Shown: piece by piece, positions 11,001 through 20,147 of the stretch
How the letters are laid out: each line of letters opens with the position of its first letter
How positions within the stretch are numbered: position 1 is the first letter of the stretch
Assembly: GCF_000003605.2 (NCBI RefSeq)
Contig: NW_003145783.1
Coordinates: forward strand, 663,624-690,129
Source: Saccoglossus kowalevskii
Taxonomy: Eukaryota > Hemichordata > Enteropneusta > Harrimaniidae
Reading direction: 5' to 3'
DNA length: 26,506 nt
Program-made: the position numbers and the translations under genes
The notes under the pieces: generated by a model
Seen by the model: the letters and a program-made list of their open reading frames with translations, nothing else
The model's database searches: none
Told to the model about the DNA's origin: nothing

Positions 11001-11356
11001 ACCAAAATAAGTTTCAAATATTTGTCCACACATTTATTCTCTCAATTTAACAACTTGTAATTGTGGGTTATACAGTATAGGGGTATTTTTGTTTGTTTTT
11101 GCACACTTTTGTTGATTCAAGCATCACGGTTACTAAAAAAGTAACCTTGATTCAAGTACCAGTGCTGCAAACAATCCAGCGAGAATCCAGTAATTTAATA
11201 TTGTTATGTAGGTGACACTGCACCAGCAGTGGTAGTGGTAGTGACGGATGCCAAAAAAAAAAAAAAGACGATAAACATATTCCAAAAAGACAAGCACTCG
11301 TTTGGTCTCCGATGCCGGGTACCAGTATATAACTTACCCTCAGCGTCGTCAGCCAT
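5050..11356 (-). CDS. Protein with two STI1-type (chaperone-binding) modules, 317 aa, 6 exons
   Basis: Exons in transcript order are 11356-11338, 9860-9688, 8835-8601, 8148-7966, 6240-5982 and 5134-5050. Together they give 954 coding bases with a clean ATG and TAA, and every join keeps frame. Donors are GTAAGT-like except after exon 3 (AAAA|GTTTGT, weak). The product starts MADDAEDVPPLEDMSEVLKQ, acidic with no signal or mitochondrial presequence, so probably cytosolic. Residues 65-142 are basic, Lys/Thr-rich and carry AGMKKGFLFGSG (79-90). Residues 144-207 look like an STI1 module: NNPDLMKRMSDPRF, then TNPQEAV and DKEMHKFF. Residues 250-317 look like a second: DIEKMQAILSDPEIRSII, LRKDPDSAQELL, ending IHKLVDAGLLAITAT. 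STI1 repeats bind clients or chaperones in Hop/STI1, ubiquilins and Tic40. No TPR, UBA or J domain is present. I do not know a named orthologue. An Hsp70/Hsp90-linked role is inference from the modules alone. The gene is divergent to ISCU, with 379 bp between the start codons. Confidence 0.85.
5135..5981 (-). repeat. Intron 5 with decayed tandem repeats (about 5320-5730)
   Basis: Two or three diverged units follow one another. Each contains a phrase like 'gccatttt/gccatctt', then 'aaa.tgc.c.tgc.t.tgt..gatat.atgtctga', then 'gaagtt..aacttgattgaccca', then 'atatctag' or 'atatagat'. The pattern resembles 4250-4520 on the other side of the gene end. There is no coding content. Confidence 0.5.
7137..7945. 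mobile_element. Internally deleted TIR DNA transposon in intron 4, bounded by TTAA
   Basis: The left arm (about 7149-7211) and the reverse complement of the right arm (about 7891-7944) align closely. Both read AGGGA(G/A)AAAT(G/T)CATTTAGA, then (A/G)GTGG(A/G)ATTTCACTTTTT, then A(C/T)ATAGCAGAAAA. The right arm lacks about 8 bases of the T-rich stretch. TTAA sits at both outer borders (7137-7140 and 7942-7945). The interior carries a broken + strand ORF, antisense to the host gene. TTAA borders suggest piggyBac-type insertion, but the ORF recalls Mutator-like transposon proteins, so the superfamily is unsettled. At about 0.8 kb it cannot be autonomous. Confidence 0.75.
7495..7902 (+). pseudogene. 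Frameshifted N-terminal remnant of a transposon-encoded protein
   Basis: ATG at 7495 opens a basic segment, MPRGVKKRTGPGKERRTLC. The reading then shifts frame near 7550 into MLLKESDRGSYHNQRGDA followed by an acidic Ser/Asp/Glu stretch (TESDSSLTKSDSEYETD) that stops at 7721-7723. A third block at 7780-7902 reads HVIDLMSLNECLDKAANCAL, then C, a stop, then KGTLTLHEKTRQGKGSFL. It runs straight into the right terminal repeat. A basic start, an acidic linker and a 'LNE.L..A..C..C..G.L' zinc-like block recall the N-terminus of Mutator-like transposase proteins common in invertebrate genomes. This is from memory of the pattern, not a search. It is disrupted and truncated, so not functional. Confidence 0.5.
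8197..8312. repeat. Imperfect inverted repeat (hairpin element) in intron 3
   Basis: Arm 8197-8225 starts CAGAACGCCATGGC. Arm 8286-8312, reverse-complemented, starts CAGAATGCCATGGC, and both end in CTGATGT. The arms are 27-29 bp with a few mismatches around a loop of about 60 bp. It could be a very short MITE or a folded repeat fragment. Confidence 0.6.
8935..8988. repeat. Short tandem repeat, unit 'tattgtcctgctat'
   Basis: Three consecutive copies of TATTGTCCTGCTAT lie in intron 2 of the STI1-domain gene. The first two are separated by 'tattata'. The phrase 'atattgtcctgat' also occurs in the hairpin at 8211-8223, so the two may share an origin. Confidence 0.7.
10655..11070. repeat. Tandem array, about 4.5 copies of a 92 bp unit, in intron 1 of the STI1-domain gene
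   Basis: The anchor ACAACTTG (or ACAACCTTG) occurs at 10682, 10773, 10866, 10958 and 11050, a period of 91-93 bases. Each unit reads approximately 'cacatttattctctcaatttaacaacttg', 'aat.gtgg.a.ttaattaaacacgag', 't.taca.caaaataagtttcaaatatttgtc'. The last two units are the most similar, consistent with recent expansion at the end nearest the promoter. It is an intronic minisatellite with no open frame. Confidence 0.85.
11112..11156. repeat. Small hairpin flanked by 10 bp direct repeats
   Basis: TTGATTCAAG occurs at 11112-11121 and at 11147-11156. Between them lies CATCAC followed by a perfect stem GGTTACT, loop AAAAA, then AGTAACC (11128-11146). It sits in intron 1 of the STI1-domain gene, close to the shared promoter. 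It may be an insertion footprint or a chance hairpin. Confidence 0.5.
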
Positions 11357-11735
11357 CAGTGTTGCATTGCACCCTGGGATTAAACTTTGACCTTATTTGA
11401 CCCAACCTGTTTATCTCATTTTCCCTCGTAGTATACTTGCGCGGGATGTAATTTATAAACATTGTGAATGCAAATTAGGACACATTGTTAGTCAGATTAC
11501 ATGACACACAAAATATTATAATCGAATTAATCCCATTGAAAGTATGATTAAAAAGTATTAATCAATAAGCTGTTGGACTTTATTACATGCGCGTACTTAT
11601 CGGGCTCATTTCGTTTGTGGTCAGGTGTCTGGGTCGTCTTGAAAGCTTTGGAATTCAGGTTGTTGTTTTAGAATTAGCCTTGTGTGAATTTCGGATTATT
11701 TAGGTATTTACTGTTGGTTCGATTAGTCTTGTATC
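11357..11735. promoter_or_regulatory. Likely bidirectional promoter between the STI1-domain gene and ISCU
   Basis: Only 379 bp separate the two divergent ATG codons, so both 5' UTRs and core promoters must lie here unless an untranslated first exon exists elsewhere. There is no clear TATA box at a usual distance from either start. Two GC-rich spots, 'cttgcgcggga' (about 11437) and 'catgcgcgtac' (about 11587), resemble half sites of NRF1 (GCGCATGCGC), a known regulator of nuclear genes for mitochondrial proteins. TGGGATTAA at 11375-11383 and its exact reverse complement at 11527-11535 contain the GGATTA core read by Otx/Gsc-type homeodomains. All factor assignments are inference from motif resemblance. 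Confidence 0.6.
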
Positions 11736-14700
11736 ATGGCAATGCTAAAACATGTGTGCCAGACGATGAGAATGGGATTATGTCGCAGAGCAGCAGTGCC
11801 TACCGCTAATTACCACGAAAACGTAAGTTATTCTCGACCCATGCCCGGTCCCGTGTTGTATGACGTTGTGTTGTGTTATGTTAACAAGTCAATGCACGAG
11901 TTTGTGTTCACCCCTTAGCTCTCCTTGTTGCTCTGAGTCTCAGGTTTACTAGTTTGTGATACGTGTACGACAGTTTTACTGGTTGACAACTAACCCTGAG
12001 CATGGAGCTAAAAATAGAGCTTCATGCCCTCAGGCTTTTGTTACCAATACATTATAACATGTTTAGTCTGAATCTAGCCATCTGAAGTAAGGTTTTAGAT
12101 CTAAGACCTGTGATCCTGACGAAAACTGAATAAACTAGTGTAAATGAACTAGCTCAAGTAATCAAAACTGGGTCCATAGATCTTCATGTGATGGTTGTTG
12201 TCTTTGTGATGGTATTTTAGTCATTTCTGATACATATGGTTTCTTTAAACTTGTTATTTTCGGATAATGAAATTTTATCAACACAGAAGAGCTATGGTTC
12301 CTCCCACAGACACTAAATGATATTGCAAATAATGTTTATTAAACACTCACCAGTGCGAAAAGCATTTAAGTTGTTTTTCCTAGGATTTAGGTAGCTAAAC
12401 CATGCGTAACTCTAGTGACAGCCATTTTCTTGAGGTCAATCAAGGACAACGTTAATTGGTTAAATGACATCTCTGTAGTAGAACTTCCCTTGCAAAGTGG
12501 AACAGGTAAAACACCAGGAAATGGTCGTCTTGCATGGAAAGACACTTATTTGTACATTTCTCTCAAAAGACTGGGCAAATATACACATGCATGGAGTATT
12601 TTACTGGAATGCCTACTCCAGTGATGTCATATTGTCCTCGTTCGACCTGTAGGAAATTCCTTCTCTGTCACCAAAGTTGCGTGTGATCCAGAGCTCTGAA
12701 TCATGAGGGGAAAAAATGTAAAACTAATTGTGTGATGCTAGAAAATATTCTACATTTCTAGACTTTTATTACGATATTGTTTGGCCTTGCACATTTGTGT
12801 CAAAAGTACTGTACCTTTTTGAAAGCCTGCTTGGGCCTCAACAATGTTATCTCTGCAGCCAACTTTACTACGCAGTCATTTATGATTTCAGTAAAAATCT
12901 TAATTAATCACTGAAGGCAGCGAAATACCACGATAATTAGAGATGTCGTTAATATCCTCCTTTATGTGAAACTGGAAAATAATTTCCTTTCCCCAGCTAA
13001 TTGAATATTTTGTCTCTGAAAGTATTATTTTTTGTTTTTCAATGCTATACATTGTGCAATCAAATTTGTGTTCAAACTGAAATGAGTCTTGCAAGTTGTC
13101 TCTACATCTTAGGAATTACAGCAGAACTTTAGCTGCATACCATTTTTGCAATAAGTAATTTTTTTTCACTACGAGATCCCGAGAGATGCGTGAAGGGTGC
13201 ACCCCAAATGTCTGTTGTGAAAATCATTTTTTATTTTGAATTTCTTATTTTAAAGATGGAATGCCAAACTTCATAAAAATTGTATATCAAAAGTGTATGT
13301 GCACATCATTGATCGCGACCTGGATTTAACCTGGAAATGCCCAAGAATCAATGAAATGCAATGTTAGATAAAGCAGATACTATAATATGTGTCATTACAT
13401 GTTTTATAGGTCATAGACCACTATGAGAATCCACGCAATGTAGGATCATTAGATAAAACAGATTCTAAAGTTGGAACAGGCCTGGTTGGTGCTCCTGCAT
13501 GTGGTGATGTCATGAAGTTACAGGTATATGAATAATTTTGCCTTGCCTATGAAAACCTTTCTGTTGCTCTATGCTTTTATATAGGTATTTAGTGCTCGGC
13601 TCCTTGCATAATTCTTTATTTATTTTGCAGATAAAAGTTGATAAAAATGGTAAAATTATTGACGCTAAGTTCAAGACGTTTGGGTGTGGATCAGCTATAG
13701 CATCAAGTTCACTTGCTACAGAGTGGGTCAAGGGCAAAACCGTGAGTCAGTTATTGATGGCTGTTGTAGTTATATCTGTTTTTGAATACTTTTGTTTGTG
13801 GACTTTGACATATTAAGTAGTATGTGACATGTACCTACTAACATGCATCATACTATTAAAAATTTGTGAATGCAGAGAGCTCTGGCTTTGTGATTGCAAA
13901 CATTTTTTTAATGTACAACTAACTTCAATTCATATGTTTTATTTGAAGCTTGATGAAGCATCGAAAATCCAGAACACACAGATTGCAAAAGAACTCAGTC
14001 TACCACCTGTTAAACTACATTGCTCAAGTAAGTGTTCAGTGCTGGAGAAATAACATCAACAACCACCAACACCAAGCAGTTTCTTGCTTAGAATCATCAA
14101 GGCTGAATATCAAAGGTGGTTCATCAGCTAGAAAATTGTTGGGGAGGGGGGTGATCTTAACGTGCCTGTGAAAGCTGTGGTACTACTTATTCATATACCT
14201 AGATAACATACATTAGAACAGATTTGGGAAGGTTGTATAGTATTAAAATATTTGCTTGGTGTCGGATATGTTTTATTCACCATTCTTGGTGCATCATGAT
14301 TTCAAGGTCATTGTGTCTCAAGACAACTACTTGCGTATTCATAAGTATATGATAAAGTCACCAGATGAATACAATGAAGCATTTTAATTGAGTACGTATA
14401 GAGCTACACTTCAATTTGAGAATCAGTTTATTTTCTGTATATCACTCGAGAATCCTCAAAACAGTTTGGATGTTGGATCATTTATAATTGGAAATGGTGG
14501 TTCGATTGAATCTTACAAATTTTAGCCCGATGTTAGGAATTGTCTCAGTTGATGATGTCATACTGACCTGACATCATGGTTTCAAAATTGCATGATAGTT
14601 TTATTTGCTCTGTTTCAGTGTAGAAACCATTTAAGTGTAGAAACCATGATAAAAGATTTTTCAATTACAAATGTAAAACAGCACAGAGCATTTCAATTCA

Positions 14701-15163
14701 TTTAAGCTATAAGTGCAAATTTTTAACATGTATTTTTAAATATTTTTTATTCTACCAATCATGGTTACTAAAAACCGTGTACCAATTATTCCGCCAAATA
14801 AATACCATGTTATACAGTAGTCACTAGTGGGATGTCATGATTTAAAATAATTTTCAATTATTTAGCTGAATATTCCCATATTTTCTACAAGAATTGTATA
14901 ACCCTGATCCAAAGGTGCGTTTCACATTGTCGTATTAGATTTATGATAAAAATAAGAAAAGCAGGAACTGATTGGTAACTGTATTTTTTTTTAAAAAAGT
15001 GTTATTATAAACACAAAATGTCTACTGAGTATAATTGGTATAAACACTTTAATTTATATGCTTCCTTACAGTGTTGGCGGAAGATGCTATAAAGGCTGCT
15101 CTCAGTGATTATAAAGTTAAAAATAAAGACAATGAAGACAGAAAAGTAGCAGAAGCACAGTAA
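11736..15163 (+). CDS. ISCU: ISCU, mitochondrial iron-sulfur cluster assembly scaffold, 160 aa, 5 exons
   Basis: Exons are 11736-11822, 13410-13523, 13631-13741, 13949-14027 and 15072-15163: 483 coding bases, all joins in frame at GT/AG, stop TAA. ISCU is the matrix scaffold on which NFS1-ISD11-ACP, frataxin and ferredoxin build [2Fe-2S] clusters, later handed over by HSCB and mtHSP70. Residues 1-25 ([20 protein letters not shown]...) are basic, Arg-containing and lack acids, as a mitochondrial presequence should. The mature part starts near Tyr26-His27, matching the conserved N-terminal Tyr of animal ISCU. Cluster ligands are all present: Cys60 and Asp62 in GAPACGDVM, Cys86 in [18 protein letters not shown], His128 and Cys129 in KLHCS. 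The LPPVK chaperone motif is at 122-126. Length and core match animal ISCU nearly residue for residue. The C-terminal tail is charged and diverged. ATG at 11736 is chosen because it gives the presequence and has G at +4. Confidence 0.97.
11823..13409 (+). other. ISCU intron 1
   Basis: This 1.6 kb intron runs from AAC|GTAAGT to TTTTATAG|GTC. It has an open frame at 12415-12624 but no recognisable protein, and the frame does not splice in phase with ISCU. I see no other feature. Confidence 0.75.
14028..15071 (+). other. ISCU intron 4
   Basis: This 1.0 kb intron runs from A|GTAAGT to CTTACAG|TG. It contains a tandem duplication of AGTGTAGAAACCAT (14616 and 14633) and a short inverted match between 'atcatggttt' (about 14573) and 'aaaccatgat' (about 14641). 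No exon-like segment is recognised. Confidence 0.7.
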
Positions 15164-17225
15164 AGTTACCCACAATGCAAAACTTAAAATGGCTTCTGGT
15201 TTTGAAGTACTTCTGAATAATTGCTTGTCACTTTGTGCGGATTTATTGAAGACTTGGTTGTATCTTACTGTGAGTAGGCCATGCCACAGTGATGTTCAAA
15301 TGACATATTACAAAGTGTCCATAACCTAAGTGATATTGTTTGAGAAAAAACAGATAAAGAAGAAGTGTTCAAATAATTTCAGTTTTAAGATTTTGCTGTT
15401 CTGAAGAACATGTCATGTGTTGGAAAATTTAGTTTACTATACATGTAGTTTGGTTTTACAAGTTCTAGTGGAGAAAAACAAGCAAAGTCTGTTGTAGACA
15501 TGCTATTTACAGGGTATAAAGTGGATTTATGTTTTTGTAAATATTACCAAGTTTGGAATGTTGTGTAAATGTTTTATTCTTCACTGCGTCCTGGGAATTG
15601 CATGTAGGTAAGAGTTGAGTCATTTGAAACTCTTGGAAGTTCTAGGGTAAGCAGTTTTGCCATCCCTCCACAATAACATACTAGTATACAGTGGCTTCAA
15701 GGTTAAAGGCTATTCATTAATCAAAATATTCAGATTTGTTCAAAATATTGTAATCTCAAACCTATATAGGGATGTTGACTTGAAAAGAAGTTTTAGTGAA
15801 TAGTGGCCATTTTGCCAGTATTAGAATTCTTACATTGGTTCCTATAATGGAGCTTATTATGAGGGTATCACAGATATGTTGACAAACTCATAGCAGAGGT
15901 TGATGGGAAATTCATAATTTACGCTATTACTGTGGTAACTGTTATACATTTTTACCCTGATTGTATTGATTATTTAAACTGACAACAAAAATCATTTTGC
16001 TCTGTCCAAACGTTCAAGTTCAGTGATCACATTCTGGTTCCATCACGCTATAGAACTTCTGCGTTCAATGATAACAAAGGAAATTTTCTGAAAGTGATGT
16101 CAATAACTTTGAACTTGTCAATGTTGTTGGTGTACTTTCCACCATATAGGGAAAATTTGAAGATGTGAAACAAATGCAGAATGTTTTTTTGCGGAATAAT
16201 TAATTTTATGGTTTTCAGAGCTAGATGTATAACAATATGCAATATCTCGAATCTTTGGTCGATGGCATGGAGAAAAAAAAATATAGTGGATATATTTTGT
16301 TATCCTGAATTATTAAAACGGGATAAAAACACAATAATATTACTTTACATTGTAATCTGCAGAGCTATTATTATTTGGGCAATTTTCTTAAAAACGGCAC
16401 TGTAATAACATACAACAGAATGCTACGATGGATCTAAAAGTTCATGATCTGACATAACACAATGAACTTTAGTCAAGAATGTATTCCCATATTTGAAATC
16501 TACAACTACTCCATTGGGCATTGTGAAGGCATAGCTGTTCTACCATGTGTTACCTACCTACCTACACTGGCAGCTTTAATTTTATTCACAAATGATTCTC
16601 CTTAAATCACTCTACCCTCCCAACAACATTACCAGTATTGAAAAATACAGGTGCTTTAATATTTTCTGTGTGAGTTGATATATGGGAATTGGCTTGGCTT
16701 ACAGTTTCATTGTGTTACCGGGTGTTATAAAAATTAAAAGGTCTGTAGATATTTAATTTTCTTATTGTAGTAAAAGTTGTATTTTGAATGAATTTGACTG
16801 AAAGAGTACCAATTTTGATAAAACACTATTGGAAATGTTGTAGTTATTGTCATTTTGTTAATTATTATCATGTATTTTATGTATCATGAACATTCAATAT
16901 AAAATAGATATAATCTGCATTGAGAAGTTTCTGTGTTTTATGTCTTTTCCATCATGGGTTTTTAGTAATAGGAAAAACTGACATATGAATTCAAACCCTG
17001 TCTGTAGCCATTTCTCGGACTTTCGCTGTCTGATATACAAAGACTTGTGCATGTTAGTTTTGCTTTTGTTTGGATTAAATTTGACCAACTAGCAATCAGT
17101 ATAAAATATACCAAAATGTTAGTTCACAAATAGTTCTCTGAGATGACTGCAAATTTCCATTCAACATGACAATACATATTGAGTATGGATCAAACTGGTA
17201 GCCATTTTGTATTTTTACTCTTCCT
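15164..17225. other. ISCU 3' UTR and gene-free sequence
   Basis: The 3' UTR starts here, but its end is not clear. No strong AATAAA lies close to the stop, and ATTAAA near 16733 is one candidate. Several 60-75 codon open frames occur, none with coding character. I see no repeat structure. Confidence 0.5.
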
Positions 17226-17734
17226 ATTTTTAGCTTCGCTGTCTGACAGAGTGGAGCTGTTCATATAGTTGATTGTCAGTTGTCCGTCAACAATTTTATT
17301 TTCGATTTCTTGAAAACTACTAGCTCAATTGCTTTTATACTTGGTATGTAGGGTTCATTGGTTGACTTCCATGAGATTTGTAACAAGATGATAATAATTG
17401 TAATTGTCTTGGGGGGGGGGGGAACAAATAAACTACCATTTTTGTGACTTGGTAAGAACATAGTGGGAACACTAATAACCATGTCAAATAGATAATACAT
17501 GTATCTCATCTACAGAACACTATCAACTTATTTTTAAGATAGATGCTCAACAAAGACAGCAGAGTTATATCAACAGTCGTTTGGTATAGCATGCAGTGAT
17601 TAATCTTGTTGGAAAGTTGTACATGAGTACATAACCAAGTAGCTGTACATGTGCAACCAATCTTGTAATCTGATCACATTTTGCTTGTGTACATGTTTTT
17701 AATTTATTGAAGGGAATTATATTTACAAAGATTT
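17226..17734. repeat. Interspersed-repeat-like sequence
   Basis: The stretch 'tagcttcgctgtctgacagagtggagctgtt' followed by 'gattgtc.gttgtccgtcaac' and 'gatttcttgaaaactactagctcaattgctttta' reads like a genome repeat of marine invertebrates. That is pattern memory, not a search. It includes a run of ten or more G (about 17411-17422). No gene is seen. Confidence 0.4.
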
Positions 17735-19110
17735 TTTTACTTCCGCGTGCGAAGTGCAAAAGGGAGTCTTTGCAGCTACCCTGTCTGTATGTTTGTATGT
17801 ATGCATGTCACTTTTTTTGTTCCACCATTATCTCAAGAACCACTAATCAAATTTCGATGAAACTTTGTACATATATGCTCTGGGATAATGCGCAGAGTTG
17901 ATTAGGTTTTGGTAAAAAACCATGAATATTAATCATCTAATTTGCATGATAATTAACTTATTTTAAGCTGTTCCATGACTTTTCCACTGATATTTGAAGA
18001 ACCACTCATTGGATTTTAATGAAACTTGGCACATGGATGCTCTGAACTAATGCGCAGATTTGATTAGTTTTGGGTAAAAATCTGTTTATATTAATTATCT
18101 AATTTGCATAATGATTGATCAATTTTCGGCTTTTCCACTGATATCTCAAGTACTAATCATAACATTTCAATAAAACTTGGTACATAGATGTCATATTACA
18201 CTTCACAGACCTGATAGTTTTTAGGGTAATATCAGTACATATAAATTACCTATTTTGCATTATTGATTAATTTTCAGCTTTTGATATTTAAAGTAGTAAT
18301 GATCACATTTCAATGAAACCTGGTACATAGTTACTTGAGGACTGTGCAGAGACCTAATTAGTTTTTGGGTAAATATATGTGCATATTAATCACCTTATTA
18401 GCATAATTAATTAATTTTTAGCTTTTCCTGGATATCTAATCTATCTGATATCTAAGTACTAATCATTACATTTGAATGAGACTTGCGACATAGATCTGCT
18501 AGGACTATGCAGAGACCTGATTAATTTTGGGGTAAATAATTGTGCATATTAATTACGTAATTTGTGTAATTAGTTAATTTTTTGCTGTTCCATGGCTGTT
18601 TGACTGATGTCTAAAGAACCACTTATTGGATTTTAATGACACTTTTAAAGAGTACTCATCACATTTCAATGAACCTAGGACTATACACCATATTAGTTTT
18701 TGGTAAATATTTATGCTTCTTAATCACCTAATTAACATAATTAATTATTACTGGTATCTCAAGTTCTGATCATCACATTTGAATAAAATTTGGTACATAA
18801 ATGCTCTAGGACAATAGACAGTCGATTAATTTTGGGTTAAAATCTGTTCATATTAATTCTCTAATTAGCATAATAATTATTTTTTGGGGGTTCTAATCAT
18901 ATTTCAATGAAACTTGGTACATAGATATTACATTACGCAAATCTTATTTATTTTACATTATGCAGACCTTATTAGTTTTACACTTAAATATGTTCATATT
19001 AGTTACCTTATTTGCATAAGCTTTTCCATCAATATCTCAAGTTCAAGTAATTTTCAATGTGTCTCCAATACTCTCAGCACACGGGAGTTCTTTCTAAGCT
19101 TTTTTTTATT
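17735..19110. repeat. Composite repeat: leader, about 8 diverged units of 130-170 bp, and a distinct end module
   Basis: The leader (about 17735-17815) reads 'acttccgcgtgcgaagtgc', then 'tttgcagctaccctgtctgt' and a TATG/TGTA-rich stretch. Units follow, each with 'atctcaag.ac.a.tcat', then 'catttcaatgaaacttggta', 'catagatgctct.gga', 'gcagagacctgattagtttt', 'gggtaaat.t.tgcatatta' and 'attacctaatttgcataatt'. The 'gcataatt' anchor recurs near 17942, 18102, 18253, 18398, 18560, 18729, 18861 and 19010. The array ends in 'ccaatactctcagcacacgg' plus 'gagttctttctaagctttttt' (about 19067-19110). That end module recurs alone at 22952. No coding frame spans a unit. Confidence 0.7.
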
Positions 19111-20147
19111 TCTAATTAAGATAATTTCCCCAAGATTATCAATGGTTACTGATTCATGTTACTGACCAGACTTTAAAATTTGACGACACTTGCATATAGA
19201 CATACTCGCACGTTGACTTTCAAACTCGAATATAGCAAAGTTGTGTGAATCCCATGGAAAACCTCTCTTGATTGCGAAGGTGTTGATTATTTTTTTGCCA
19301 TGTAGTTATTTAGTACGAAAATACATAAACACGTACTGTGACCTAGTTGCAATGTTGCCATGTTATATGGGTTGCATTGGGGACGTATGTGCCAAGTTTG
19401 ACGTCTCTATTTAATTTGTTTTCAAGTTCTTGTCATTCTCTGATCCTGTTCACAAACGGGTGTTAATGTCACATGATGTCTGAGTTTGTATGTGTCAAAT
19501 ATTGTGTTACTAATAGCTCAAGAACTTGACCAATGTGTGAAGTGGAATGCAATGTAATCGACATACTTTATCATAAACTCTAGACATGATTAGTTATTGG
19601 CACAAATTCATAAATATATATTATTATGTAATTTTAGAATATTATTTGTGTATCATTGCATCTATTTGCCCAGATGTATTGAAACATGGCACATGCTTGA
19701 TGTTTGTGTTGGTAAAACTATAGAAGATGGTGCATTGTAGGTAGGTTTACAATTGTAAACCACGTTACTGTGGGTAGAATATTGTAAACAATGTGGTTTT
19801 TAGTATAGGCAATTGCACGCCTTGGAGTAGGTTTACAATTATTATTCACGAAGTTGTAGGTTCCCTTCTCGTTAAAGTCGGAGTAGGAAAACTGTCAACG
19901 GGTGTCATACTAGGGATTCTTTAGTACTAATGATGACGATATTGCATCCCTAAATATTTTCATTGTTATTATAATGAACAAAATATGCGAAACACTGCAG
20001 AGATGTTGCCAGGAAACGCTAATTATGAGCCTGGGCGTCATCGTATGTTACACATTGAATCATTCTGTTGAGGATCGTCGACTAAGCACTTTACTCTCCC
20101 ATTTATTGAGATCCAACTAAATCTATCGGCGTAGGTTAGTGCGAAAG
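19111..20147. other. Gene-free stretch upstream of the guanylate cyclase remnant, with a palindrome
   Basis: GGTTTACAATTGTAAACC (19744-19761) is a perfect 18 bp palindrome. Its left part GTAGGTTTACAATT recurs in direct orientation at about 19828. 'attgtaaacaatgtggtttt' lies between them. The last few hundred bases should contain the 5' UTR and promoter of the locus at 20148, but no core element stands out. Confidence 0.5.

Noticed and set aside
10655-11070. CRISPR-like regular spacing
   Set aside because: The whole 92 bp unit is repeated with no unique spacers, inside a eukaryotic intron. It is a minisatellite.
12415-12624. 69-codon open frame in ISCU intron 1
   Set aside because: No recognisable domain, and no matching splice phase with ISCU. 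Such length is expected by chance.
13829-14171. Open frames overlapping ISCU exon 4
   Set aside because: Their extensions run into introns on both sides. The true exon is 13949-14027.
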